NCBI GenBank assembly: GCA_020637805.1
Contig: JACKJU010000007.1
Span: 186,001 to 250,000 of the forward strand
From: Nitratireductor sp.
Lineage (GTDB): Bacteria > Pseudomonadota > Alphaproteobacteria > Rhizobiales > Rhizobiaceae
Reading direction: 5' to 3'
Length of the DNA stretch: 64,000 nt
The notes beneath the pieces are model-generated. The model saw only the letters and a program-made list of their open reading frames with translations, did not search any database and had not been told where the DNA came from. The position numbers were made by a program, and so were the translations under genes. This document shows positions 46,228 to 54,685 of the stretch, piece by piece. Position 1 is the first letter of the stretch. The number at the start of each line of letters is the position of its first letter.

Positions 46228-47661
46228 ATGACCGGTAGAGAAGAAGACCCGACTGCAAGCGGAGCGACCGGTGAGGCCGAAAATGCGGCACCGCCGCCCG
46301 GCTTCTATGATGACGATGGCTACATCGAACAGTCCTATCTTGACCGAGTTCGCGAAAGCCTGAAGTCGGGCGACCGCGAGGAGCTGGTCGGCGACATCGA
46401 GCCGCTGCACGCCTCCGAACTGGGCGAACTGCTCGAAGTCCTGGAAAAGGACGAGAGGGAGCAGCTCGTCAATCTCGCCGGGGGTGCATTCGACCTTGGC
46501 GCCCTTACCGAGGTCGACGAAGCCATCCGCCTCCAGATCGTCGATCATCTGCCGAATGAGCAGATCGCCGAAGGCCTCTCGGAAATGGATTCCGATGATG
46601 CTGTCTACATCCTGGAGGACATGGAAGAGGAGGACCAGAACGAGGTTCTCGAACGCCTGCCTTTCGATGAACGGCTAATCCTGCGCCGCGCCCTCGAATA
46701 CCCCGAGGATTCTGCCGGCCGCAGGATGCAGACGGAATTCATAGCGGTTCCGCCATTCTGGACCGTCGGGCAGACCATCGACTACATGCGCGAGGATGAC
46801 GATCTTCCCGACAGGTTTCACGAGATTTTCGTTGTCTCCCCGCAATACGAACTGATGGGGTCCGTCGCTCTCGACCGCATGCTGCGTACCCGCAGGGATG
46901 TCAGCATTTCCGAGTTGATGGAGGAAACCAGCCATCCGATCGAGGCCACGGCGGATCAGGAAGAGGCTGCCCACATCTTTCAGCAATACGACCTTCTCTC
47001 GGCTGCAGTCGTGGACAATGGCGGCCGGCTCGTTGGCGTGATGACGATTGACGACATCGTCGACGTTATCAGCGAAGAGGCAGAGGAAGACATCAAGCGC
47101 CTGGCAGGCGTTGGCGACGAGGAACTTTCCGACTCGGTTTCCGCAACCTCGAAGTCGCGTGTTCCCTGGCTCCTGATCAACCTTGTCACGGCGTTCGTTG
47201 CCGCCTCGGTGATCGGCCTTTTCGATACCACCATCGAGAAGATCGTCGCACTCGCCGTTCTCATGCCGATCGTTGCCGGAATGGGCGGCAACGCAGCCTC
47301 GCAGACGATGACCGTGACTGTGCGCGCGCTCGCTACCCGCGACCTCGATATTCACAATGCCAGCAGGATCATCCGCCGTGAAGCGGCCGTCGGCATCATC
47401 AACGGTGCCGTCTTCGGAATACTCATCGGACTGGTGGCAGGCCTCTGGTTCCACAGCCCCGACATCGGGGGAATCATCGCCACCGCGATAGTCATCAACA
47501 TGATGGCAGCGGCATTGGGCGGTATCCTCATCCCGCTCTTCCTTGACAAGCTCGGCGTGGACCCGGCCATCGCGTCCGCCGTGTTCGTTACCACGGTCAC
47601 CGACATCGTCGGTTTCTTTGCCTTTCTCGGCCTTGCCACATGGTGGTTCGGCCTCGGTTGA
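46228..47661 (+). CDS. mgtE: Magnesium transporter MgtE
   Basis: ATG 46228 (MTGREEDP) follows CCAGGAAA and gives 477 residues; the upstream open frame overlaps herA and is not coding. The cytoplasmic N domain (about 50-150) and paired CBS domains (about 165-290) sense Mg2+, and five membrane helices (about 310-470) form the channel, including MPIVAGMGGNAASQT. It mediates Mg2+ uptake through the inner membrane. It diverges from the HerA-like gene, with 160 bases between starts. Confidence 0.95.
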   Translation: MTGREEDPTASGATGEAENAAPPPGFYDDDGYIEQSYLDRVRESLKSGDREELVGDIEPLHASELGELLEVLEKDEREQLVNLAGGAFDLGALTEVDEAIRLQIVDHLPNEQIAEGLSEMDSDDAVYILEDMEEEDQNEVLERLPFDERLILRRALEYPEDSAGRRMQTEFIAVPPFWTVGQTIDYMREDDDLPDRFHEIFVVSPQYELMGSVALDRMLRTRRDVSISELMEETSHPIEATADQEEAAHIFQQYDLLSAAVVDNGGRLVGVMTIDDIVDVISEEAEEDIKRLAGVGDEELSDSVSATSKSRVPWLLINLVTAFVAASVIGLFDTTIEKIVALAVLMPIVAGMGGNAASQTMTVTVRALATRDLDIHNASRIIRREAAVGIINGAVFGILIGLVAGLWFHSPDIGGIIATAIVINMMAAALGGILIPLFLDKLGVDPAIASAVFVTTVTDIVGFFAFLGLATWWFGLG

Positions 47662-47707
47662 GCGGAGTTCTAAACGGCTAAACGGGAGCGGGCGCGGGAC
47701 GCAAGAT

Positions 47708-47721
47708 TTACGTTTACGTAA
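47708..47721. promoter_or_regulatory. Perfect inverted repeat upstream of the MerR gene
   Basis: TTACGT-TT-ACGTAA is a perfect 6-bp dyad with a 2-base centre, 66 bases before the MerR start and just upstream of a TTGACA (47729-47734). It is a likely operator for autoregulation by the MerR protein; similar ACGT-centred dyads occur at LiuR-type operators. Confidence 0.45.
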
Positions 47722-47787
47722 GTCTGTGTTGACATTTCGCGTTCCGTGTAAATACTTGTCATATCGGGGAGAAAGGCGGAAAGAACA

Positions 47788-48189
47788 TTGAACAAGCTGG
47801 ATACCAAGGAATACTACACGATCACGGAACTCACACGTGAGTTCGACATTTCGACGCGCACGATTCGGTTCTACGAGGATGAAGGGCTGATCAAACCCGT
47901 GCGCCGTGGACGTACCCGGCTGTTCCGGCCCTCCGATCGCCGTCTCCTCAAGTTCATACTGCGGGGCAAGCGCCTTGGCTTCTCGATTGCCGAGATCCGC
48001 GAGATCAAGGACATGTACAAGGAGACGCCGGGCGAGGAGGGGCAATTGCGCCTGCTGATGAAGAAGGTGCAGGAACGCCGCGAGGAACTCGAACAGAAGC
48101 GCCGCGATATCGAGGAGACGCTGGGTGAACTGGATCAGGTGGATGAAGCCTGCCTCACACGCCTGGCTGAACTGCGCGTCGGCAGCTGA
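47788..48189 (+). CDS. MerR-family transcriptional regulator, LiuR-like
   Basis: A TTG start at 47788 gives 133 residues (MNKLDTKEYYTITELTREF). The helix-turn-helix and wing read ISTRTIRFYEDEGLIKPVRR and RLFRPSDRRLLKFILRGK; a long dimerisation helix follows from about residue 78. There are no conserved metal-binding cysteines, so it is not a classic metal sensor. The sequence most resembles the branched-chain amino acid/acyl-CoA regulators (LiuR type), but no such catabolic genes are next to it. A palindrome upstream may be its own operator. Confidence 0.85.
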   Translation: MNKLDTKEYYTITELTREFDISTRTIRFYEDEGLIKPVRRGRTRLFRPSDRRLLKFILRGKRLGFSIAEIREIKDMYKETPGEEGQLRLLMKKVQERREELEQKRRDIEETLGELDQVDEACLTRLAELRVGS

Positions 48190-48234
48190 CCAATAACGTG
48201 CGGCTTCGCAACGCTGGCCAAGCCGGCCTGGTTC

Positions 48235-48708
48235 TCAGATCCAGCGGCGCACCTTTTTCCTGTAGTTGCGGTATGCGTGACCGAAGGCATTTTCGAGGTG
48301 ACGCTCTTCGCGCAGAATTGCCAGCCGGTTGATGAGAATTCCGGTGGTTATCGCGGCGGCAAACATCCACAGATTTCCAAGGGCAAAGCCAAGTCCGAGG
48401 GTGACGCCGACATCCCCAACATAGATCGGGTTGCGCGAAAACCTGAATGGTCCTTCGGTAACCAGATGATCGGCCGAGCGGTGCGGCATGACGGTTGTAT
48501 TGTGGCGCCGGATGGTGAGCAGGGCATGGATTGCCAGCCCCAGCGATCCGGCAATCATCAGAATGCCCAGCATGAAAAGGAATTCGCCCAGAAAACCCGT
48601 GAACCAGGGCAGGGGCAGAAAATACTGCGCTGCAACCGCCAGGACGATACCCGCGAGGGTGATGATCGGTGGCCAGGGAATACGGTTGGGCGGTGGCAAT
48701 GTCGACAT
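48235..48708 (-). CDS. Isoprenylcysteine carboxylmethyltransferase-like membrane methyltransferase
   Basis: The 157-residue product has four hydrophobic segments and the ICMT/PEMT signature TEGPFRFSRNPIYVGDVGV, then LREERHLENAFGHAYRNY near the end, which forms the SAM-binding region. Bacterial members methylate lipids or unknown small molecules; the substrate is not known. It converges with the MerR gene and diverges from the GNAT gene. Confidence 0.85.
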   Translation of the reverse strand: MSTLPPPNRIPWPPIITLAGIVLAVAAQYFLPLPWFTGFLGEFLFMLGILMIAGSLGLAIHALLTIRRHNTTVMPHRSADHLVTEGPFRFSRNPIYVGDVGVTLGLGFALGNLWMFAAAITTGILINRLAILREERHLENAFGHAYRNYRKKVRRWI

Positions 48709-48853
48709 GAAGCACCCATAAGAGCGATGTTTCGCTGATGCCGGTACTTGACCAGTGAAGGTGTTCGATTGTCAATTGCGCCGTGGTGCCTTCTCTTGCG
48801 CCGCGGCGAGACCGCGCGAGACAGTGAATGCGAAATGGAGACGGGAAATTCCA

Positions 48854-49285
48854 ATGATCCGGGAACTGCGGGATACCGACAAGGAAGCCTGGCGTGACCT
48901 CTGGCGCGGATATCAGGAATATTACGAGGTCGACCTCTCCGCAGGTGAGGACGAACTGTTCGGGCGCCTGATGAACCCCGGCACTGATGGTCCGTATGCC
49001 TTCGTGTTCGAGGACGATGACGGAAAACTGATTGGCCTGGTCCAGTACATCTTCCACATTCACACATGGACCGCCGCGAAGCGCTGCTATCTCGTCGATC
49101 TCTACACCTCGCCTGAGGCAAGGGGTAAGGGCGTCGGCAGGTCGCTCATTCTTGCGGTTGACGAAGCTGCGCGAAGCCGTGGTTGCACCCAGACCTACTG
49201 GTTGACACAGGAGTTCAACGAGGCAGGAAGACGGCTCTACGACAAGGTCGGCAAACTCACGCCCTTCATCAAGTATCAGATGTGA
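48854..49285 (+). CDS. GNAT-family N-acetyltransferase
   Basis: ATG 48854 (MIRELRDTDKEAW) gives 143 residues; the earlier frame from 48755 looks non-coding. The acetyl-CoA loop is SPEARGKGVGRSLI, followed by TQEFNEAGRRLYDKVG. The protein probably acetylates an amine on a small molecule or protein; the substrate is unknown. It stands alone between two reverse-strand genes. Confidence 0.88.
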   Translation: MIRELRDTDKEAWRDLWRGYQEYYEVDLSAGEDELFGRLMNPGTDGPYAFVFEDDDGKLIGLVQYIFHIHTWTAAKRCYLVDLYTSPEARGKGVGRSLILAVDEAARSRGCTQTYWLTQEFNEAGRRLYDKVGKLTPFIKYQM

Positions 49286-49330
49286 CCGGGAACCTGATTC
49301 AACTCGTGAACTTGCTGAATCGGTTTCGCC

Positions 49331-50101
49331 TCATATCCCCGTAACCCACTGGAATGCAATGATAAGGCCTATCATCACCGGCTGGTGAAGCAGGTAGTAA
49401 ATCAGGCTATGCCTCCCGATAAAGCGCAGCAGGCGTGAAACAGGGCCGTGAAGCCGCACGCTCGCGAGCCTTTCCAGCCACCCCAGTCTTGCAGCAAGTT
49501 GGGTCGTCGCCATGCCCGCCAGAACGGCCGCCATGAAGGGGAAGACCGGCACATAATCATTCGAGCGCGGGTTGATTGACGACAGGCCGGACCACCACCA
49601 CCACGGATCGTCCAGCAGCGGGGTGCGCAGATACATCCGCGCGAGGATGAAGAGGGCGGCCGCTGCGTAGTTCAGCCACCAGGGCATGCGCAGGAACAGA
49701 AGGCCGAGCACGCTTGCCACGGCAATGTGGTGCAGGATGCCAAAGAAGATGAAGGCATCTGGCGTGGCAAACCAGGTTGCAACGGAAATGGCAAGGGCTG
49801 CTCCGCCGATCATCGCGAGCCGTTTCAGGAATGCACCGGCCCTGAAGGTGCCTCCATGTGCCAGAACCATGCTCACGCCGACAAGGAACAGGAATGAAGA
49901 CGCGATGCATCGTGCATACCAGACCATTGCCGGCTGTGAGGCGAAGCCGGGCGGGGCATAGCCGAAGAACTCCATGTCCCAGCCGAAATGAAACGTCGTC
50001 ATCGCAATCAGCGCCAGGCCACGGGCCAGGTCCACTGCCTCGATACGCGAGCTGACTGTTCGTGCTGCCGGTCTTGGGTCCGGTATGGCTTGTGATGTCA
50101 T
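49331..50101 (-). CDS. DUF1624/heparan-alpha-glucosaminide N-acetyltransferase-like membrane protein
   Basis: The 256-residue product has about seven hydrophobic segments. The start of the domain, RIEAVDLARGLALIAMTTFHF, and the conserved GRHSLIYYLLHQPVMIG close to the C-terminus are typical of this acyltransferase-like family. In bacteria it may acylate envelope sugars; this is not proven. AGAGAAGAG precedes the start. Confidence 0.85.
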   Translation of the reverse strand: MTSQAIPDPRPAARTVSSRIEAVDLARGLALIAMTTFHFGWDMEFFGYAPPGFASQPAMVWYARCIASSFLFLVGVSMVLAHGGTFRAGAFLKRLAMIGGAALAISVATWFATPDAFIFFGILHHIAVASVLGLLFLRMPWWLNYAAAALFILARMYLRTPLLDDPWWWWSGLSSINPRSNDYVPVFPFMAAVLAGMATTQLAARLGWLERLASVRLHGPVSRLLRFIGRHSLIYYLLHQPVMIGLIIAFQWVTGI

Positions 50102-50276
50102 CTCTTCTCTTTTCCGCGCGTCGCGTCATGCCTTCCAATTCGCCCGGTTCCGCCCTAGTTTCACGTTTGAACGGATAGGGAAAGGTGCGCTGCCGCGAGG
50201 CTGGCCTGATCTACCCCCTTGCCGGCCGCGGCCGGACAACATTTACAGGCAATAATTGCTCAGGGAGAGATATTTC

Positions 50277-51107
50277 ATGAAGATCATCGAAGCAAATGGC
50301 GCGCGAATGCCCGCTTTGGGATTTGGTACCTGGACGCTCAATGGCGAGCAGTGCGTGGACATGGTTTCAAAGGCAATCCAAACGGGTTACCGCCACATCG
50401 ACACTGCGGCCAAGTACGAGAACGAGGAAGCGGTAGGAGAGGGTATCCGCGCCAGCGGGATCGCGAGGAGCGAGATATTCCTCACAACGAAGGTCTGGTT
50501 CACCGACATTGCCGAAGGCGCGCTCCAGCGTTCCGCAGAAGCCTCGCTGAAGCGGCTGGGTGTCGATCAGGTCGACCTGCTTCTCATTCACTGGCCTTCC
50601 CGCGAGGTTTCCGTGGAAGAAAGCGTAAAGGCGCTCAATGATGCCGCATCGCGCGGCTATGCGCGCCATATCGGGCTTTCGAACCACACCACAAGCCAGA
50701 TGGAAAAGGCGGTTCAGGTCTCCGAACATCCGATTATCTGCAATCAGGTGGAATACCACCCATGCCTCGATCAGGATCTGGTGCTGGAAGCTTGCCGCAA
50801 GTACGGCATGGCGCTTACCTCCTATTGTCCTCTCTATCGCGGCGGTGAGTTGATGAGCCATCCTGCCATCACGGGCCCGGCCGAGGCGCATGGCAAGTCT
50901 CCCGCCCAGATAGTGCTGCGCTGGCACATGCAGCAGCAGAATGTCGCTGCAATCCCCCGGACTTCATCTCCCTCGCACATGGAACAGAATTTCCAGGTTT
51001 TCGACTTCGAGCTCACGCAGGCCGAGATGGATGCGATTATGGCACTGCGCAGCAAGGGCGACAGGATCTGCGACTTCGATTTCTCCCCCGATTGGGATCA
51101 AGCCTGA
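50277..51107 (+). CDS. Aldo/keto reductase
   Basis: ATG 50277 follows CAGGGAGAGATATTTC and gives 276 residues. The catalytic tetrad is Asp42, Tyr47, Lys72 and His105 (DTAAKYENE, TTKVW, LLIHWPS). IPRTSSPSHMEQNFQVFDF near the end binds NADPH. The enzyme reduces aldehydes or ketones, possibly methylglyoxal or 2,5-diketogluconate as in the Dkg group. It is monocistronic with a hairpin terminator. Confidence 0.92.
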   Translation: MKIIEANGARMPALGFGTWTLNGEQCVDMVSKAIQTGYRHIDTAAKYENEEAVGEGIRASGIARSEIFLTTKVWFTDIAEGALQRSAEASLKRLGVDQVDLLLIHWPSREVSVEESVKALNDAASRGYARHIGLSNHTTSQMEKAVQVSEHPIICNQVEYHPCLDQDLVLEACRKYGMALTSYCPLYRGGELMSHPAITGPAEAHGKSPAQIVLRWHMQQQNVAAIPRTSSPSHMEQNFQVFDFELTQAEMDAIMALRSKGDRICDFDFSPDWDQA

Positions 51108-51183
51108 GGCGGCACCGTCCACTGGCGCGAATCGCGACCCAGCCGCCCGAACTCCGGTAGGCCGGCAATTCACGCATTTCATG

Positions 51184-51217
51184 TCCCGGCGCGAAATTGC
51201 GCCGGGATATTTGCATT
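51184..51217 (+). terminator. Hairpin terminator after the aldo/keto reductase gene
   Basis: A 9-bp stem (TCCCGGCGC with GCGCCGGGA) closes a GAAATT loop and is followed by TATTTGCATTT. The tail is AT-rich rather than a pure T run. Confidence 0.6.
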
Positions 51218-51313
51218 TGCTGCGATACGCGGCGAAAGCCATTTGACCTCAAAGGTTTGCCTCAAACAGCGGAATCAGCATTGCAGGATTTGCAACCCTG
51301 CAATGCTGCGGAA

Positions 51314-51328
51314 TTAACCTTTCATTAA
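51314..51328 (+). promoter_or_regulatory. Perfect CtrA-type box (TTAA-N7-TTAA)
   Basis: TTAA (51314-51317) and TTAA (51325-51328) are separated by CCTTTCA, exactly seven bases, which matches the CtrA consensus. It lies 116 bases upstream of the small membrane protein start, a usual distance for an activator site near a -35. Confidence 0.5.
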
Positions 51329-51444
51329 ATTTTTGCAATTGCGAAGGCCGCGGAGAAGGAGTAGAAATCACCCTCCTTGGCCGGGATCAAAAACACGATC
51401 CCCGAACCCGGCCCGGAAACACTCACGGGGAATTTGGGGCTATC

Positions 51445-51585
51445 ATGATCGAAGACAACAGGCAGGCGTCCGTATGGCAAGTAGCCATGCTGGCAGCTAT
51501 CCTTTTCGTTGGCGTCACTTTCGTTGCCAGTGCATTCACTTCCACCAACAATGTGGAAGTAGCGGAAACCCAGACTACCGGCTAA
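51445..51585 (+). CDS. Small single-pass membrane protein (46 residues)
   Basis: ATG 51445 to TAA 51585 encodes 46 residues. A polar N-terminus (MIEDNRQASVWQ) precedes one membrane helix (about 12-31, VAMLAAILFVGVTFVASAF) and a Thr/Asn/Glu-rich tail. ACGGGGAATTTGGGG lies upstream as a weak ribosome site, and a strong terminator lies 66 bases after the stop. A CtrA-type box is upstream. Family unknown; it is not a Flp pilin. Its own promoter-like box and terminator argue that it is real. Confidence 0.55.
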   Translation: MIEDNRQASVWQVAMLAAILFVGVTFVASAFTSTNNVEVAETQTTG

Positions 51586-51651
51586 CGGCAGAAAATCAGG
51601 ATTGGGAATCGCAACTGCGTTTCGAAAACAAGAATTATCAAGAACACCTCG

Positions 51652-51677
51652 GGCCGGCGCTACTGCCGGCCTTTTTT
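51652..51677 (+). terminator. Intrinsic terminator after the small membrane protein gene
   Basis: A 7-bp GC stem (GGCCGGC with GCCGGCC) closes a GCTACT loop and is followed by six Ts. Nothing else upstream on this strand would need it except the 46-codon ORF. Confidence 0.8.
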
Positions 51678-51795
51678 GTTGCCTTTTCCCCGGACATGCT
51701 GCCGGTGCGGGCCATTCTCGCGCTTGCGGCGACCCGTATTTGAATGTCAAACTCGGGGGGAGGCAGCCAGACTGAAGAAATGGGAGGAGCGCCAC

Positions 51796-52200
51796 ATGGC
51801 GATAAAGGGCGTTAAGGAACTGGTCGAGGAGGCAAATCGAGAGATCGTGACGCTCGCGCCGTCTCAGGCGATCGACATGTATTCTGCTGGCGACGCGGTG
51901 CTAGTCGACATTCGCGATATCCGCGAATTGCAGCGCGATGGAAAAGTGCCGGATGCCGTGCATGCACCGCGCGGTATGGTCGAATTCTGGTTCGACCCGG
52001 CAAGCCCCTACCACAAGCCGGTCTTTGCGCAGTCCGGCAAGACCTATGTTCTGTTCTGTGCCGCGGGCTGGCGTTCGGCGCTGACGGCAAAGACGCTCAA
52101 GAACATGGGCTTTGAGAATATCGCCCATATCGACGGCGGATTTGGCGCGTTGAAGGAAATGGGTGCGACCGTTGAACCAGATCACGACTGGCAGCAATAG
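51796..52200 (+). CDS. Rhodanese-like domain protein
   Basis: ATG 51796 follows GGGAGGAGCGCCAC; the frame is open from 51676 but not coding there. The 134-residue product is a single rhodanese domain with VLVDIRDIREL and the active-site loop around Cys88 (FCAAGWRS), then HIDGGFGALKEMG. Such proteins move sulfane sulfur; the partner is unknown. The loop length fits sulfurtransferases rather than Cdc25-type phosphatases. Confidence 0.9.
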   Translation: MAIKGVKELVEEANREIVTLAPSQAIDMYSAGDAVLVDIRDIRELQRDGKVPDAVHAPRGMVEFWFDPASPYHKPVFAQSGKTYVLFCAAGWRSALTAKTLKNMGFENIAHIDGGFGALKEMGATVEPDHDWQQ

Positions 52201-52264
52201 CCGAACGTGTATGGGCTCTGCGCCCGATTTCTGTGGAAGTGTTTGATGTGTGGACCGGCGCGGC

Positions 52265-52292
52265 TTGGCGTGTGGCTTTCGGACACTATTGT
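52265..52292 (+). promoter_or_regulatory. Candidate promoter giving a leaderless DUF1489 message
   Basis: TTGGCG (52265-52270) and TATTGT (52287-52292) are 16 bases apart. Exactly six bases separate the -10 from ATG 52299, so transcription should start at the A of the start codon. Confidence 0.5.
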
Positions 52293-52298
52293 AATCGG

Positions 52299-52730
52299 AT
52301 GGCTTTGCATCTTGTAAAATTGTGTGTCGGGGTTTCCGCGATAGAGGAACTCCAGGCATGGGTGGACTACCGTATTTCCGAGCGCCGGAAGACGGGAAAG
52401 GAGCCGTTTTCCTTCCATACGACCCGCATGGTGCCCAAACGCGCTGAAGAACTGCTCGATGGTGGCTCCCTGTATTGGGTCATCAAGGGGAATATCCAAG
52501 TTCGTCAGCCGCTCCACGATATCCGCCCGTTCACGGACGGCGACGGGATAGGGCGTTGCGACCTCGTTCTCGAGCCGAGGCTGATCGCGACCGAGTGGCA
52601 GCCGCGGCGTGCCTTTCAGGGATGGCGCTATCTCAAACCCGAAGACGCGCCCGCCGATCTAAAGCTCAATGGCGCAAACCGTCTTCCGCCCGAACTGCGC
52701 CTGGAGCTTGCCGATCTGGGACTTCTCTGA
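52299..52730 (+). CDS. DUF1489-family protein
   Basis: ATG 52299 gives 143 residues beginning MALHLVKLCVG, the usual start of this alphaproteobacterial family. TRMVPKRAEELLDGGSLYWVIKG and GRCDLVLEPRLIATEWQPRRAFQGWRYL-type sequence (here split by short variable parts) are conserved. Function is unknown. No Shine-Dalgarno sequence is present, and a promoter placed six bases upstream suggests a leaderless mRNA. Confidence 0.88.
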   Translation: MALHLVKLCVGVSAIEELQAWVDYRISERRKTGKEPFSFHTTRMVPKRAEELLDGGSLYWVIKGNIQVRQPLHDIRPFTDGDGIGRCDLVLEPRLIATEWQPRRAFQGWRYLKPEDAPADLKLNGANRLPPELRLELADLGLL

Positions 52731-52884
52731 GGGGCCTGCATCTGCGCCCCTTAACCTTGTCGTTTTACCAAGGCGAGCGTTTTGGCAAGTGCCCGCAGCA
52801 ATGGCAGTTGTAATTTTCCTGACATTAAATCAGAATGAATGAATGGGGCGCCGGGATAGTAGCGGGTTCGGGGACCGAGTAGTT

Positions 52885-53805
52885 ATGTTCGTGAATGCTA
52901 AGGGAGCCGCAAGTCAGGCTTACGTCATTGTATGTGGTAACGAGAAGGGTGGTTCGGGCAAGACGACCACCGCGATGCATATCATCGTGCATCTCCTCAA
53001 TTCAGGCCACAAGGTAGCAAGCGTCGATCTCGACGCGCGCCAGCGTTCTCTCACCTCCTATGTAGACAATCGCCGCAAGTGGATGCGCCGTACCGGTGTC
53101 GAGTTGGCCATGCCCGAGCATCACAGCCTGGACCGGTCGTTTTCCGACAGCGTTCTGGAAAACGAGAACTCCGAGCTTCAGCAGTTTTCCACTGTGCTCA
53201 AGAATGTCGAGCGCACCCATGATTTCATCGTGATCGACACGCCTGGGCATGACAGCTACCTGATGCGGCTGGCCCATTCGATGGCCGATACGCTGGTGAC
53301 GCCGCTCAACGATTCCTATGTCGATTTCGACGTTCTGGGCAAGGTCGATCCCCAGACTGGGGAAGTGCACGAAATCTCCCACTATGCCCGGATGGTCCGT
53401 GATGCCCGCCGTCACCGCCGGTCGGTCGACAACGGCCTGCTTGACTGGGTGGTCGTTCGCAACCGCCTTTCGCACCTCAATTCGCGCAACAATTCCAACA
53501 TGCTCGAAAGCCTGCGCAGCCTGTCCATGAAACTGGGTTGCCGGGTTGCAGACGGCATTTCTGAGCGCGTGATCTTCCGCGAATTGTTCCCGATCGGCTT
53601 GACCGCTCTGGACGACAACGCGCAGGACGCGGTCGGCATGCAGACCAGCCTGTCGCATCTGGCGGCCCGCCAGGAAGTGCGCTCGCTGATTTCGTCCCTG
53701 CGGCTTCCCGTCGACGATATCGGCAAGCGGCGTGCAGCAGCGCGCAAGATCTGGATGGAAAGCCAGTCAACGCCCATCGAACAACTCAAGATTTTTGCCG
53801 ACTGA
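52885..53805 (+). CDS. mipZ: Division-plane positioning ATPase MipZ (ParA family)
   Basis: ATG 52885 gives 306 residues; an earlier in-frame start at 52843 is possible and neither has a good ribosome site. The deviant Walker A is NEKGGSGKTTTA, and the MipZ-specific features SVDLDARQRSLTSYVDNRR, DTPGHDS, TPLNDSYVDFDVLGKVDP and VIFRELFPIGLT are present. MipZ binds ParB near origins and forms a polar gradient that inhibits FtsZ, so the Z-ring forms at midcell. It precedes the VWA and J-domain genes on the same strand. Confidence 0.92.
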   Translation: MFVNAKGAASQAYVIVCGNEKGGSGKTTTAMHIIVHLLNSGHKVASVDLDARQRSLTSYVDNRRKWMRRTGVELAMPEHHSLDRSFSDSVLENENSELQQFSTVLKNVERTHDFIVIDTPGHDSYLMRLAHSMADTLVTPLNDSYVDFDVLGKVDPQTGEVHEISHYARMVRDARRHRRSVDNGLLDWVVVRNRLSHLNSRNNSNMLESLRSLSMKLGCRVADGISERVIFRELFPIGLTALDDNAQDAVGMQTSLSHLAARQEVRSLISSLRLPVDDIGKRRAAARKIWMESQSTPIEQLKIFAD

Positions 53806-53923
53806 TCTGTAGGCTTTCCGGCAATTGTCCAGAACACCGCGCGCGTTCGGGCGGTTGAATGGCATCGCCGTGCTTGAACATGCACGCTTGCCAAGTGATC
53901 TCCATATCCCCAAATATGGAAGC

Positions 53924-54685
53924 ATGAAGGAACCGCAAACCAGACCCGGCACGGGTGCCAAACAGCCAGCCGTTCGCGGCGCAAATGCGCTGCCGGGCGA
54001 AGCAAAGTCCAGCACCAGCGAGATTTCCGCCTTTCTCAAGGCGGCAAGGCGCACGAATCCGGCCGGTGCGGGTAGAATAGTGTTTGCGCTCGATGCGACC
54101 ATGAGCCGGCAACCCACTTGGGACCGGGCAATGAAGATCCAGGCTTCCATGTTCGACTCGGCTGCTGGCGTTTCGGCTTCCGGAGACAGCGGCAGCGGCC
54201 TTTCCATTCAGCTTGTCTATTTTCGCGGCTTCGGCGAATGCCGGGCGTCGAAATGGGTGGTCGATACCGGGGCGCTGCGCGACCTGATGACCGGCATTGG
54301 CTGCCGGGCAGGCGAAACCCAGATTGCGAAGGTACTTTCCCACACGCTCAAGGAGACGTCCAAGAGCAAGGTCGATGCACTTGTCTTCATAGGCGATGCG
54401 ATGGAGGAAAACCCCGACACGCTGGCCCAGCGGGCTGGGGAACTGGGCCTCAAGGGCGTGCGCTGCTTCATGTTCCAGGAAGGTTCCGACCCGTCGGTCG
54501 AGCGTTGCTTCAGGGAAATCGCTCGCCTCAGCGGTGGAGCCTGGTTCCGCCTGGGTCCGAATTCGGCCCGGCAGCTTGCCGAACTGCTTGGCGCCATTGC
54601 AGTCTATGCGCGTGGCGGTCTCAAGGCCCTCGGAGCCCGCAATACGCCGGCAGACCGCCTGCTGCTGGAGCATATGGCGAAATGA
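53924..54685 (+). CDS. VWA-like domain protein, conserved hypothetical
   Basis: ATG 53924 (MKEPQTRPG) gives 253 residues; the frame is open from 53825 but the extra residues look non-coding. After a disordered N-terminus the VWA-like fold has FALDATMSRQ, a MIDAS-type DxTxS motif, and VDALVFIGDAMEENPD. There is no signal peptide or membrane segment. Function is unknown. Its stop overlaps the start of the J-domain gene, so the two are coupled and may act together. Confidence 0.82.
   Translation: MKEPQTRPGTGAKQPAVRGANALPGEAKSSTSEISAFLKAARRTNPAGAGRIVFALDATMSRQPTWDRAMKIQASMFDSAAGVSASGDSGSGLSIQLVYFRGFGECRASKWVVDTGALRDLMTGIGCRAGETQIAKVLSHTLKETSKSKVDALVFIGDAMEENPDTLAQRAGELGLKGVRCFMFQEGSDPSVERCFREIARLSGGAWFRLGPNSARQLAELLGAIAVYARGGLKALGARNTPADRLLLEHMAK

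Larger units (their letters stand above)
51108..51444 (+). other. Intergenic region before the 46-residue membrane protein
   Basis: The 337 bases hold the terminator of the aldo/keto reductase gene, a perfect CtrA-type box at 51314-51328, an AT-rich stretch, and GGGATC / GATCCC which could pair in the leader. No gene was seen apart from the small ORF that follows. Confidence 0.5.

Noticed and set aside
53888..53923. A third leaderless candidate: TTGCCA-N18-AAATAT six bases before the VWA start at 53924
   Set aside because: The -10 is poor, GGAAG directly precedes the ATG, and cotranscription with mipZ is more likely.
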